This document shows, piece by piece, positions 45,918-58,300 of a stretch of DNA of 64,000 bases (the first letter of the stretch is position 1; each line of letters begins with the position of its first letter). Where the stretch lies: positions 248,001-312,000 of the forward strand of contig SADC01000350.1 in the NCBI GenBank assembly GCA_004194705.1, read 5' to 3'. Position numbers and translations under genes: made by a program. The DNA is from Ditylenchus dipsaci. Lineage: Eukaryota; Nematoda; Chromadorea; Rhabditida; Anguinidae. The notes under the pieces are model-generated. The model had not been told where the DNA came from. It ran no database searches and was given only the letters and a program-made list of their open reading frames with translations.

Positions 45918-46874
45918 TTAGCAGATGGCCATCTTCACCACAATATCTACAGGCTTCACTTTTCTGCCGCTTTTGCTTTTCATGCCACCCCAACGATCGG
46001 AGAAAAATTCATTGTGAAATCCACCATAAGAATCAACCAAACTGGATTTGTAGGAACTGCCGGTGTAATAAACCACGTGATCATTGATTGGAAACTGAAA
46101 GTAGAACAGTGGGTTTGAGAATTAATGTTAAAGAGTCACCTGGCACAGCAAATCAGCCAATCCTTGCACCAGTTCTGCCAAATTATGCTTATCAGCCTTG
46201 ATGAGAACGACTTGGTCCGTCGATAGCGGACAAAGCTGCATGAAAGTAATGATTTGGCAGTCTGCACTATTTCCTAGCTTTGTTTTGATCTGGCCCACAA
46301 GGCTTCGATGAATCAGCAAACGAAGTTCCATATTTTCTTGGTTTATATCCACCTGAAATTGATTAGGTCAGACTACGACTAACTCAATGCTTAAGTTGTA
46401 CATTTGCATTTTGTACGAAAGGGATCAGGCTTTCAAAGCATTGTTTGAGATTTTTACGGTCACACACGACTTCAAGAACTCTGTAATAGATGGTCGATTA
46501 GCGTTTAAAATGAATAAAACGACAAAATTTAACCCGTCCGGAGAGCAGCTCTGAGACACATTCATAAAAGCATTGGACTAAACAATACAACCTTCCAGGG
46601 GTACTTCAAATCCCAACATAAAATAACCGACCTTTGCTTGAAGAGCTTTCACGTTTTCACCATGTGTACCTATCAACCTTGACAAAAAAGAAGACGGAAT
46701 TAAGAAGCGCAACTCGAATTTCCATCTTTCAAAGCTCTGTTGTAGGCGCAATCTGAATCGACTCTGGATCGGGCGGTCTCGGTGGCTTAAAGGATGCTTT
46801 CCCCCGCGGAAGCTGCTAAATGACTTCACAAGCACTTGACTAGAAATACTAGCTCTCAAGGCGGCAATCTTCAT
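45918..46874 (-). CDS. HNRNPK: hnRNP K-like KH-domain RNA-binding protein, KH3 not found
   Basis: Member of the poly(C)-binding hnRNP K group. Start ATG at 46872-46874, just after an acceptor-like tttctag. KH1 is spread over 46632-46874, 46534-46577 and 46402-46480: FELRFLIPSSFLSRLIGTHG (with the GxxG loop GTHG), ENVKALQAK, SNAFMNVSQSCSPDG, VLEVVCDRKNLKQC. KH2 is at 46140-46352: MELRLLIHRSLVGQIKTKLG, CPLSTDQVVLIKADK. It matches hnRNP K KH2 but has lost the GxxG loop. The last exon read, 45918-46094, has SYGGFHNEFFSDRWGG, like the linker after KH2, and then a stop. No KH3 was found. The N-terminal frame before KH1 may also contain a shift. Confidence 0.85.
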
Positions 46875-47189
46875 TGCTTCTTGAATGTTTCAGTTTTCAG
46901 CTTTAATCGACACTAGAAATTGAAAACATAATCTATTTGGAAGATAGCCTAGCTTCTCTTCTATGTGATACAAATACAGATTACAAGGGACTATAGGTGC
47001 CTATCGGCGCATCCATCGTGTTTGTACGTATTACAATTGTAAATTCAAATTGGTCTGAACACGAAAATCCTCCAAAATCCAGGCCTAAATCGACCATCTC
47101 CTATTTGGATTGCCACAAAAAATTTAAAACTACTTCCACTACACATATGTGTCCACTAGTGGATCACGAGTTACTCGACATTTCTGAAA

Positions 47190-47400
47190 CACGATCAATA
47201 GATTGAGAGTTACTCTTGATCCTACTCGTCCATCTGAAAGCGGATCAATAATCAAGAGTTGCTTTTGATTTTACCCGTCCATCTGAAAGCGGATTAATAG
47301 ATCAAGAGTTACTCTTGACCTTTGATCCTATTCGTCGTGTCTGAAACACGATCAATAGATCACGAGTAACTCTTGATCCTTACTCTATCCACCGACCTGA
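47190..47400 (+). repeat. Tandem repeat of about 55-65 bp
   Basis: Three to four units contain tcaagagttactcttgat and gtccatctgaaagcggat. The first motif is itself a palindrome. Confidence 0.7.
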
Positions 47401-47739
47401 AAGTGGCTCCAGCACCCGCAGCAATAACGAAAAATCCGTAGATACAATCCGTGGATTTTTTGAAACTATCCGCGGATATTTTTCGCAGCAATACCAAAGA
47501 ATCCACGAATATTTTGAACGAATTCGGAACGAGGGTCAACTGCCGACGATTCCAACTGCCGACACCCAAGTGCCGACGATCCCAATGCCGACGCTCAACT
47601 GCCGATGATCCCAACTGCCGGCGCCCAACTGCCGACGATTCCAACTGCCGACCCCCAACTGCCGACGAAACCAAATTCTGATCAAAATTCAACTTTTAAT
47701 GAGTTTTAGGCGTTGCGAAATTTTGACTTTTTTGTCTGT

Positions 47740-48030
47740 TTTACCATGTTTTTCAACATGGGCCGTGGCAAAAGGAGACTCTAAATGCATTTTCATCAAA
47801 AGTCTTGCTCGGAATTATGTCTGAGGTAAGTGAGTGCGCGCATCTCTAACCAACCAAGCCCCTGCGCCCCCTTCGGGGGCGCAGGGGGCTTGGTTGCTTG
47901 GGGTTGAGATGCGCACACCCACATACCTTAGACACAAATCACTCGAAAGTGACTCTGGATGCATGAATACACATGTACCAGAGTTTATTTACGCGGTAGG
48001 GCCCGGTATTCAGAACTATGTTCAACATCT
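47740..48030. repeat. Family A foldback, copy at 47.8 kb
   Basis: Full set of landmarks: acatgggccgtggcaaaagg, gtctgaggtaagtgagtg, GC core cctgcgcccccttcgggggc, agatgcgcacacccacatac and tcactcgaaagtgactctgg. Confidence 0.85.
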
Positions 48031-48288
48031 TTTCTTTTTGCACAAAATCAACCTTTTTTGGTCTCCCCCCCCCAATACAGCCCTAAATCTCTTTGAAAAT
48101 GTCTACAAGCGGTACTTGTAGGTAGCCTAGAGACTCAATGTTAGCAACAAAAATAGGGTGTGCATCCAGTGTCATTTAACTAGAACCTAGGCGATGCGTA
48201 TGTAAAGGTTCTCCTTTTAAAAGTATCCACATGCCATTTTATTATCTGTACAAAATCTTATTCTCTACCAAAAATATTTGTTGTTGGT

Positions 48289-49137
48289 TCTAGGGTTTGT
48301 CGAGGCCTCGGATTTTTCGAGGCGAGCCTCGATTCCTCGAACGCACCTCGAAATTTTCGAGGCCTCGCCTCGCCTCGAACCTCGATCCTCGAAATTTTTG
48401 AGCCTCGCCTCGCTCGCCTCGAAAATTTCGAAACCTCGCTCTAAAAACTCGAAAATTTACACAACCGAAATGACTTTATTAGGTTAAGAGTAAGGAGACT
48501 CGGCAATCGAAAAGGCAGATGCTGTCTACGATGAAGTCAGTCAGATCACTTATCAACTGCTGGCTTTTCTGCTTGGAATAGTTCGGACTGAACAGCGTAG
48601 CAACGGATTCCACCTTGGCTTTCTTTGTCGCAATTGGTCCACCTTCTTTTCTTCGCATTGCTTCTTGTGTCTCTGTATTCAAGTGATCCAGGCAACCAGT
48701 TGTAGTTCACTTTTGCCAAGACTGATCTCTTCCCACAATCACACACTCTTTGTTCCCGACTTTTTTAAAATGCTTCCAAACGATACAGCATTATCTAAAA
48801 ACGTAATACTTTGAGTATGCGCACTAGTTTAAAGATCAACCCATTCAGAGGAGTGGTTCAAAATAAGAGTTAGAAAGAGATTCTAAATTATGCAATAGAT
48901 GCAAGACACGAAAAAGTTTTTTGAAAAAACATCAAAATTTAACAAATTTAGTTTGACATTTTTTTTCAATATTAAATTTTCGAAATTTAAAAATCGAGGC
49001 TGCCTCAAAACTCGATCCTCAAATTTTCGAGTCCTCGCCTTCGAACCTCGATCCTCGAAAGTTTCGAGAACCTCGATCCTCGAAATTTTCGAGGATTCGA
49101 GGGCTCGAAATCGAGGCCTCGCCTCGACAACCCTAGT
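48289..49137. mobile_element. hAT-like element with CCTCGAAATTTTCGAGG arrays
   Basis: The ends tagggtttgtcgaggcctcg and cgaggcctcgcctcgacaac are inverted. Long arrays of cctcgaaattttcgagg-type palindromes flank the interior (48295-48460, 48995-49125). The flanking 8-mers agree only partly, so the target duplication is eroded. Confidence 0.6.
48479..48780 (-). pseudogene. hAT BED-type transposase N-terminal fragment
   Basis: The readable part is GCLDHLNTETQEAMRRKEGG, then SKQKSQQLISDLTDFIVDSI. This order (end of a BED finger, then a segment leading into the transposase core) resembles ZBED-type hAT proteins. The frame shifts around 48690 and the rest of the protein is missing. Confidence 0.45.
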
Positions 49138-49489
49138 TTCATTTTATGACCTAAAAACTTTTCTTTTAATCAGAATTTGTAATTCGTCGGCAGTTGGGTC
49201 GCAGTTGGAATCGTCGGCAGTTGGCGTTCGCAGTTTGGATCATCGGCAGTGGGCGTCGGCAGTTGGGATCGTCGGCCTGGTGTCGACAGTTGGAATCGTC
49301 GGCAGTTGTCCTTTACCTAAATTCGCGGATTTTTCTAGCCTGCTCGGGAGGAGGCTAGAAGTATATATTTTCAATTTTTTAAAACGAGCGTAGCTGCGCC
49401 CGTTGGCGCTACGTTGTACTGTGATAGTTTTTTACATGAAAAATGATTTTTTAAAGGGCCATTGTCGTCTCCGGCTGTACCGAAGAATT

Positions 49490-49625
49490 TAAAAAAACTA
49501 TTTGCTAAAAGGCACATTTGCTAAAAAAAACTTTTGCTAAAAACTTTTTTGCTAAAGGCACATTTGCTAAAAAAAAATTGCTAAAGGCACACTTAGTAAA
49601 ATTTTTTTTTGTTAAAGGCCTTTTC
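49490..49625 (+). repeat. TTGCTAAAGGCACA tandem repeat
   Basis: Degenerate units of about 18-22 bp (ttgctaaaggcacatttgct). Confidence 0.65.
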
Positions 49626-49759
49626 TGGTTCCTTTGTGTCACAGACCCTAACTCTTGGTAATAAAGGTCTTGCTTCAATCAAAAATATTGATGTCGGTGT
49701 GCGATAGAGTTTACTCTGTGTTATTAGTTGATCTGACCAGCATGATTTCAATTATTTGG

Positions 49760-50495
49760 TATATTAAGATGAACGACAAGAAAAACTTTTTCTTGCGCTA
49801 CTAATGCTACGGCGCCGACAAAATAAGAGAAGTACTGAATACACCCGCTATTGTTAAATCGTCCGAGGACGGCGAGTATCACCGGTTGTTTCTTCGATTG
49901 AAGGCCTTCCCACCAAAATTTCACCAATATATGAGAATGGAGCTAACCCTCTTCTTCACTGCCGGTACTGATACTGCAAGTCCGTTCTTCTTTCTTGGTG
50001 ATGGTGCCTTCCCGTTGCTCACAAATATGATGAAACCTTTTTCTGGCCATGGACTGTCGCTTGAACGCCGAATATTCAACTACAGTGCTAACATAAGTCT
50101 TGAAAATTATGATATATTTTTGTTCTAATAGATATTTTCAGGTTGTCCAGGTGTCGTCGATTAATTGAGAATGTATTGGAATGCTAGCTTTGAAGTGGCG
50201 CATCCTTCTATCGGGATTGAAGCAAGACCAGAGACCGCAGACTGGATTGTCAAAGCCGCGTTTGCCTACACAAATTTATCCTGAAGAGCACACCAATTAT
50301 GACCCAAGGCGTTTGGCGGATGATGGGGATGAAGACAACGGGATTGGGCGTTCGCTGCTCAACAATCAACTGCCGAATATCTCATGTCAAGTGCAAGCAC
50401 CAAAAGCAGGAAAAGAGGCAATCCTAACACGCGAGACACTAGTGAATTATTTGAGTGGACGTGGTTCTGTGGATTGGCAGGAAAAAATTATTTGA
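49760..50495 (+). pseudogene. PIF/Harbinger transposase remnant, internally deleted
   Basis: DDE superfamily nuclease of the Harbinger type. The N-terminal part reads STEYTRYC-region codons in one frame and GEYHRLFLRLKAFPPKFHQY in another, matching the conserved start. It then jumps directly to FFFLGDGAFPLLTNMMKPFS (second catalytic Asp region) and RRIFNYSANISLE. After a break at about 50130 it continues as RRLIENVL and, in a shifted frame, LALKWRILL. The tail has TRETLVNYLSGRGSVDWQEK, the usual C-terminal motif. The segment with the first catalytic Asp is missing, so it is not active. Confidence 0.8.
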
Positions 50496-50639
50496 AATGT
50501 TCTCTTCTTCACTTGTATTTATGCCCCAGTTTTACTAATAAAGGTGTGCAAAAAAAGTGTGTTTAGAATCATAGAGCTGAGCATATATACTATAAATTGC
50601 AATTGTAATTTATTAGGAAATGAAAATTTACATGAAAAA

Positions 50640-51050
50640 CTCAAAACCAAGTGATTTTTCGATATGCCGCAACCTCTGCCGCGCGGTAAAATACCCAAAT
50701 TTTTATGTCTCGATATCCGAAATTTTTTACTAAAATACTTATAACAAGTAGGCCTTCAGGAAAAATGGTTAATTTTACCAGAATCATAAAAATTTTCAGT
50801 CCAACTTGAAAAAAACGCGTCCAATTTACCGCGCGGCAAAAATAAAATAACGCGACCCTTGCGCAGCGGTAAACGCAAGCAAAAACGCGAGCTGCCACCC
50901 ACAATGGACGCGTTTTTCGACGCGGTAAATGCAGGCGTTTGACGCTACCGCGTGCCGCGTCCTATTGCTCCCACAATGACGCGTTTTTCGACGCGTTGCC
51001 GCTACCGCTGCCGCAACCGCGTCCATTGTGGACAAGCATAAGAAAGCTGA
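50640..51050. repeat. CGCGGTAAA / TTTACCGCG repeats
   Basis: Inverted and direct copies of ttaccgcgcgg, gacgcggtaaa and cgcgtttttcgacgcg. An imperfect foldback with no recognised protein. Confidence 0.55.
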
Positions 51051-51059
51051 GATTTAGGG

Positions 51060-52390
51060 CTACACGGCAAAATCTGCAACAAAACTTTCGGACACACTTA
51101 GCTCCGAGATTTTGACTCTTGAACAAAAAAAACCGCAATTTGCTGATTAAACCCTAAAAATTGAAACCGAAAAAAGTTCAAAACCAAAATTCAAAAAACC
51201 ATTTAATTCCTGATATCGTCAGCTTCAATTGAAAAAATCGATTAAAAACTTCTATCATTTTTTGACAAGTTTACAGCCATTTTCATTATTTCAGCCATGA
51301 AATTTCATTTTAATTTCTAGTGATGCAACAGCTTTGATGTTATGTTGTAGCGCAGTTCAAAAGCTACAAAAGCCAATTAACATAGAAAAAATTCAATGTG
51401 AGAATGTCGAGATTTGGCTACTTAAAAAAAAACAGAAAATGACTATAATTCAGGTTTTATTCATTTTTCCGAATTTCGCTTATTTTTTGCAAAAATGTTA
51501 TTTTAAAAAGACCACATCTTGACAATCTTGAATCTAAAAAAAATCTGTGAAATAGATTTTGTAGCCCTGAATCTTTGCTACAACACGGAACTAAGATATT
51601 CGAAAAGCGCTTTACCATAAATCAAAATTTAAATCAAATTGATTGGCAACTTGCCAAAAAAACACAACTTTTTAATCGATTTTTCACATCCGAAATCAAA
51701 TTTTTGTGAAAACCAAAAAATACGTCTTCAATCGCACATTCACGGCTTTCAAACAAGCATAAGCTTTGTTTAGTATGTCTTAGCGGAAAAATTTTACAGA
51801 CTAAAACAATTTTAATTAAAAAAACACACTGTATTTTTAGTTTTATGTTGCATGTACTGAAAAATAGACAATTCGTCCCGGATTGACCTTTTTTCCTTGA
51901 CTAACAATTGCAAACGCAACTCACATCCTGGAATTCATGCACAAAAGCGCTTGCAAACAACATAGTCTCGAAGAAGGTGGGAAAGGTAAACACACACAAA
52001 CCAGTTGACACTGCAGAGTATGGGGACCCATTAGGAACTGTGCTGTACACTCCAACTCTCTTTTATATCTTTCTGTGGATTAGTAAAAGTAGGGTAGGCT
52101 TAATTTGACCAGCTAGTAGCTATTGTTCTCCACTCAAACAATCACTCGTTTTCGGTCTGATCCCGCACAGCCGACGTCCATGCTAGGATAGTTTTTGAGC
52201 GGCTCTCTTCATTATCCACACAGTTGACTTGATGAACAATTAGGAGGAGTAGCAGACTTCTTCATCTTTTTCGACTAAACTAATTATTATGTTGTGATAA
52301 TCTTGAAAGTTGTTGACTCAAAATAAATATTTAATTGAAACAAAATTTATTCTTTTTATTTTCACTGCTCTCTGTCGACCTGATCATTAA
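51060..52390. other. Intergenic region upstream of the astacin gene
   Basis: AT-rich. The frames at 51334-51522 and 51908-52108 have no recognisable domain. The last few hundred bases should contain the astacin promoter, but no motif can be singled out. Confidence 0.4.
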
Positions 52391-52399
52391 TTGTGTGAG

Positions 52400-55300
52400 A
52401 TGAGGTCGATTTTCGCTTCTACTCAATTTCGTTTGCACTTAACTACAATTTTGGCTTTCTTTCCATATTTTTTTGTTTGCGGAAGAAGAATTCGATTCGC
52501 TTTTCATTTGCTGGCAAATGATGGACCAGAGGCTGAGCTATGGGATCAAGATGAACCATTGTGGATGCACTCAGGTGAGGGAAAAAACGTTATATGTATT
52601 TTTATATAGCGGATCAAAATAACTTAAATTTTTAAGAGACATAATCTGTAATTTTGAAGGTTTTCGTGGCACCGTGATTTTTTCGACTTTTTTTCTACCG
52701 TACATTTTACATACCCAACAACTCCAAAGTTAATGCCGAGCAATATGTTCTTTTAATCGCGATGGTCCCCTGTGCTTCATTATCGAAATTCGTCTGACCT
52801 TCCAACTTCAAAGCTGCAGATACCCTGGAGCTTCATTCGATATTGCTCACCTGTTGTGATGCTATTAGGTGCAGTTTTTTGTGTAGATTCCAAACATGCA
52901 ATCTATTTTTATTGTCTCGGTAGCGTCACGGGTAAAATCCCATTTTTTTGAGAAAAAAAAACATGAATGAAAATTAATGATTTATTTTAAATTGGTTAAA
53001 GGTCTAAAATTTTGGCGACTTTTTGGTAATTTTTTACAGTCATCTTGTAGAGAATATGAGTGTAAACAAAATAGCCCACTTCTATCCATTTTGAGAAAAG
53101 GAGTTACTTTTGTATTCACGTCGAATAAGCTAAAAATAAAAATGGGTGAAAATTTTTGAAAAATCGATGGTGTCCATGGGCGGAGTTGAACTCGTGACCC
53201 CAAGAAAAGTAGCCTGTTTTTGTTAGCTAAAACTTACATACCAAAAACAGGCCACTTTTCTTGGGGTCACGAGCTCAACCCCACCCATGGACACCATCGA
53301 TTTTTAATTTTTTTTCACATTGTAAAATCGTGTGACGACCACTGCGCCATGCAAACAAGTCTAAGAACCTAAATCGGAGGATTCCCGACTGTTACAACGG
53401 TTGATAAGGAGATTTTATAATTGCTAGCTGACGTGTAATTTTGTCAAGTGAGAAAATTTGGGGTTTAATGTGGTTTCATTTGTGGTTCCATTTCAGTGAT
53501 TCATATGTAGGTAAACGTCATACCATTAGAAGGCCAAGACAGAGGGCTTTCTTATGAGCATAAAGATTATGCTGTACTCAATAGATTCACTGGTCAGCAG
53601 CCTGAAGAAAAAACTACCCACTTTTCAAAGAGTCGCTACGAGAATCGAGATAAGTAAGGGCATTGTACTCTAGCGAGGATGTCAAATTTTGCCATAATCG
53701 TGCTTAGCAGATTCTAAAGCCCCCGTGTCAACCGTTATAACAATCGAAGTAGTACAAGGGCCAAGTTGAGGCACATCAAAAGATGCCGCCTTTCTGCCCA
53801 TACTATTGGGCACTTTCAAAGAGAAGCCATAGGTATGAGAGGCTGTTAAGCTCCGCCCTTTTGGACCCATACCCATTGAGCACTATTAAGAATGTGGTCA
53901 ATGTAGGCTAACAACATGCTGTTACTGATGGTTCTCCTATTCTAATTGATTTAGGACGAAGATATTGACTTTGAAAGAAAGACAATCTGAAATAGAATTA
54001 TGGAGAAGGAATAATGAATTTTCTGCCTGAAATCGTGCTCTTATATAGCTAGGGCGGAGCTTACTGTGTTAACTATTCAAGGGCGGAGCCTATTCTCTTT
54101 GGTCAGGCCTATTCTGACCATATGGCCTATTCTTTGAAAGTGCCTCATAGGTATAGGGCAAAAGGCGGCATCCTTTGATGACAAAACTTGGTCCCTGTAC
54201 TACTAGTCGGGAATCCACGTGTTAAAGCATCGGAAATGAATTTTCGGCAAACAAGAATTTCTGATAAACTTTTTATACGTGAACATGTGCACTTGTTTTT
54301 TTGGTATTATTGATTATCAATTTAAATAATTATCTTTTATCTGGGCCCACCCATTTTTTCACTTTCATTCGAAACGATAATATGCTTCTTTTACAAGTTC
54401 CTTTTTCGATGTATTTTTTTTAATGCATGAAAAAATAGAAAATATGCAGTTGATGAAAAAGATTTCTTTTTTTTTCTTAAAAGTTAATAAAAACAAGGCT
54501 TGAGTTCAGAATCCCCCCCCCCCACGGGACTGATCAGGTGGAGGAGATAACTTCATATTCGTGTTTCTCGACCCCGATTTCATGAGAAAGCCGGCTGTTT
54601 TTTTGGTTCTGAGAAAAAAAAATTTTCGAACCACAGGGGTATCATGGTTTTTTAGTCAAATTTGAAAATTTTAAATTGGCGCCTTTTGAATTTTAAAAGG
54701 ATTAAGGGCTGTATTGTGAGGGGAAGGGAATAAAAGGGGCCACTAATGACTCAAGGCCCACTAACAAGAAGATGTTGAACATAGTTTTGTTGACTGGGGC
54801 CTACCGCATAAATAAACTCTGGTATGCATGCTTTTTCATGCATCCAGAGTCACTTTCGAGTTATTTGTGTCTAAGGTATGTGGGTGTGTGCATCTCAACT
54901 CCAAGCCCCCAAGCCCCCTGCGCCCTCGAAGGGGCGCAGGGGGCTTGAGAGTCAGAGATGCGCGCACACACTCACCTTAGACATGATTCCGAGAAGTACT
55001 CTTGGTCATAAAATGCATATAGAGTCTATTTTTGCCACGGCTCAGTTGAAAAACATGGTGAGGCAGTCGAAGAATATAGATATTCAATTTATAATGTTCT
55101 GCCATAAAAGTGGCCCCTTTTATTCCCTTCCCCTCCCAACACAGCCCTTATTCCCTTTTAAATTCAAAAGGCGCCAATTTAAATTTTTCAAATTTTGACT
55201 AAAAACCATGATACCCCCCTGAGGTTCGAAAAAAATTTTTTCTCAGAACCAAAAAAACGCGCGGCTTTCTCATGAAATCGGGGTCGAGAAACACGAATAT

Positions 55301-58300
55301 GAAGTTATCTCCTCCACCTGATCAGTCCCGTGGGGGGGGGGATTCTGAATTGCAACCAAAAACAAATTTTCATGAAAAATTTTAACGAGTATTAGGTTGA
55401 TCACAAAGTCCGTAGCCCCCTCAAACTCACTTTTTTACCAATTACATTGCAAATATAATATTTGTGACCAATATTTTTTTTCATGTTCACTATATTTGCC
55501 ATCATCAGATCTGTGATATGAGAATAACTTTTTTCCCAGAATTTTGCTTTGGTCCCTTACCTTTCAAATTTTTTTGAACCCCTGCCAGATTTTTAAGATA
55601 AGATTTTTTCTTTTTCTGTACGGATTTTTTAACTTGGCTTCTAACACAACTAAACCTTAAATTAAATTCTAGGCCTTGTTAGAAACCAAGTTGAAAAATC
55701 CGAACAAATATCAATGATCAGGAAAAAATTCTTGAATTGGCGGAGACTATCAGACCACCGTGGGTATGGTCTTTTAAGGTCAACAAAATTTTTGAACTTA
55801 AAAATCTGGTGTAAAAAGTGGTTTTTAGGGGGCTACGGGCTTTGTGATTAACCTTATATATGGTTTCGGTGCCTAAAAAGCGCAAAAATATTTACAGCAC
55901 TGGCTTTAATATAATGTTTAAAATCATAAGGAAATCGTGTTTAGCAGCTTTTTTGAATTTTCAGGAAAATTCCAAGGCGATATTGATGGTGTAGACTTTA
56001 ATTCTGTAAAACAGGTATTGTCGCGTTCAGAACAAGGATGGAAATCAAATTTTTATTAAAAGTGCAGGATCTATAAAAGACGGTTTTATATTTTCATCCT
56101 TGACATAACAACTTACTTCAAACTCTTTTCGAGACTAATGAAACATTGGTTGGTATTTCAGAACTCAAATGTGATGTATAATGCACTGAGGTAATTATGA
56201 GTGGAATTTATTTTATTTGCAACTGTTTGAAAATATTCAGAAACAGGCAGTTGACCTGGCCAGCGCATAGTGCCATATGAACTGGACGATGCATTTAGTA
56301 AGTAAGTTGTTGTCCTTTCTAACCCTCTGCCGCATTCAACACACTTCCTTTGCTATCTTCCAATCCATCATTTACAGCATTAAGCGAAGTGAAGTTGCTG
56401 CAAAGAGCTTTCAAAACATACAGAAAGAAAACCTGCATTCGTTTCCGGTCTGCATTTTAGCATAAACATTGATGCATAGTACACATTGAATACTCGAAAT
56501 TATTTAGACCAAGGAAAGGAGAAGTGGACTTTCTTAACATAGTAAAGGACATGGGTTAGTTTTGTTTGTTGATAAATAACTGATTAAAAACTAACTTTAT
56601 AGCTGTTATTCGCAAGTAGGCAAGACTGGTGGCAAGCAAGAAATCTCATTAGGCAGAGGCTGTCTTTTTAATGAGACAATTGTGCATGAGTTAATGCACA
56701 GGTTGTTATCTTTTCTTTAATTCCTTTTTTCAGCCTTCGGTTTTTTTCAGTCTTGGATTTTGGCACGAACATAGCAGGCGGGTTAGTCAAATAAGTGTTA
56801 AATTTCAAAAATTTAGAGCCTGCATTCATTTAATAAATATGTTGAACTTTTAATAGCCTCTTAATTTAGTTTCTTATAAGGAAGTGATTTGTAGATCGTG
56901 ACGAGCACATCCTAATACGCTGGGAGAATATATTGCCAGGAATGGACAGTCAGTTCGACATCGTTTCATCAGCCATTCAGGACACTCAGGGCGAGAAATA
57001 TGGTTAGTGAATTGGATTTTTGGGGCGATTTATTGAAACTGTCGGTTTAATGTCGATATACAACAACTAGTAAAAATAGTTGCCTGGCGGTCTATTGGAG
57101 AAAATACCGTATTAGTACTGCATGTCTGTAGACGGCTTAGCGGGCCCATGCCAAATACTATCCTATCGAGCCTCCCAATTTTGAGCCCATACACAGGCCT
57201 GACCACAGGTCGAAAACATAATTATAATATAAAGTAACTATTATTTGACCACAGTGTGCGATTTTGTTGACATGCTTACGATGTTGCGTATATATTACTG
57301 CTTTTTACTATAAGATCAGCTGCAAAACACCCTTCACATTTATTTTCAGACTATCGCTCTATTATGCACTATGGCTCTTCAGCCTTTAGCCGTAATGGAC
57401 GTAACACTATAGAGGCAGTTATGGATGATTTTACAGAAGTAATAGGCACTGCTGTTGACCTGAGTGACTTGGATGTGATCAAGGTCTTTAAACAGATTTA
57501 AATCGAATTTCTGAACAGTGAAATAAGTAAAATTTAAGATTAGCAAACTATACCGGTGTCAAAAAAGAGAGCCAAAGAAGCAATTACAAGCAATGGCAGC
57601 CCGAAAAATAGAAGAAAGACGACAACAGACAGCACTAACATGGCAACCACATCTACTACCCATCCACCTCCAACATCAACAGCCACGAATAGACGTTTTT
57701 ATCCATTGACGAGAGCTACACCAAGATTTATTCAACTGAAAACAAATACGAAATCTCCTACCACCACAGAAGCATCAACATCTAGTTTGGAATTAGGTGA
57801 GTGATTTTTGAGTGAAGAAAGATTTATATAAAAGTAAATTTGGACTGAAATAGGTATGTTCTACAAAAAATAAAAAGTGTGCTTTTAAAAGTTGCACAAC
57901 AATGGAGACTTCTTGGAATTTTATATCAATTAGCTGGCAGAGTTTATAATGTTTTGCATTTGACGAAAAACTAATTTCCCCGTAGTTTGCAACATTGTGG
58001 TTAGTCCAAGTTGGTCTCGCGAGAAAACTAATTTTTCATATACTAAATTTAGATTTTGATATTTTGCTGTCTCCCCTTTGCAATTTTTTTAAAATGACCT
58101 AAAATCACCTTCTAAGCTGGTTTTTTGTGATTAACTTGTGATTAGCCCTTTTGAACAAATGAAGGTAAAAAGGATCGACTTTGAACATTTTTTAACTTTC
58201 TGTAGCTTTATGCATCTAGAAATTCTGGTATGCATGCGTGTTATCACTCGAAAGTCAAAAGCTTGGATACTAGAGAAAAATGTGATAAAATTAAGAAAGG

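Larger units (their letters stand above)
47420..49365. repeat. Compound element with CTGCCGACG arrays
   Basis: An array of aactgccgacgattcc units at 47535-47670 is answered by inverted cgtcggcagttgg units at 49185-49310. Both lie beside atccgcggat-type blocks (47440-47480, 49320), so the ends resemble the 32037-34145 element. A family A copy and a hAT fragment lie inside. Confidence 0.6.

Noticed and set aside
48899..49393. 164-residue plus-strand ORF
   Set aside because: Its sequence is dictated by cctcgaaattttcgagg and ctgccgacg arrays; no domain.
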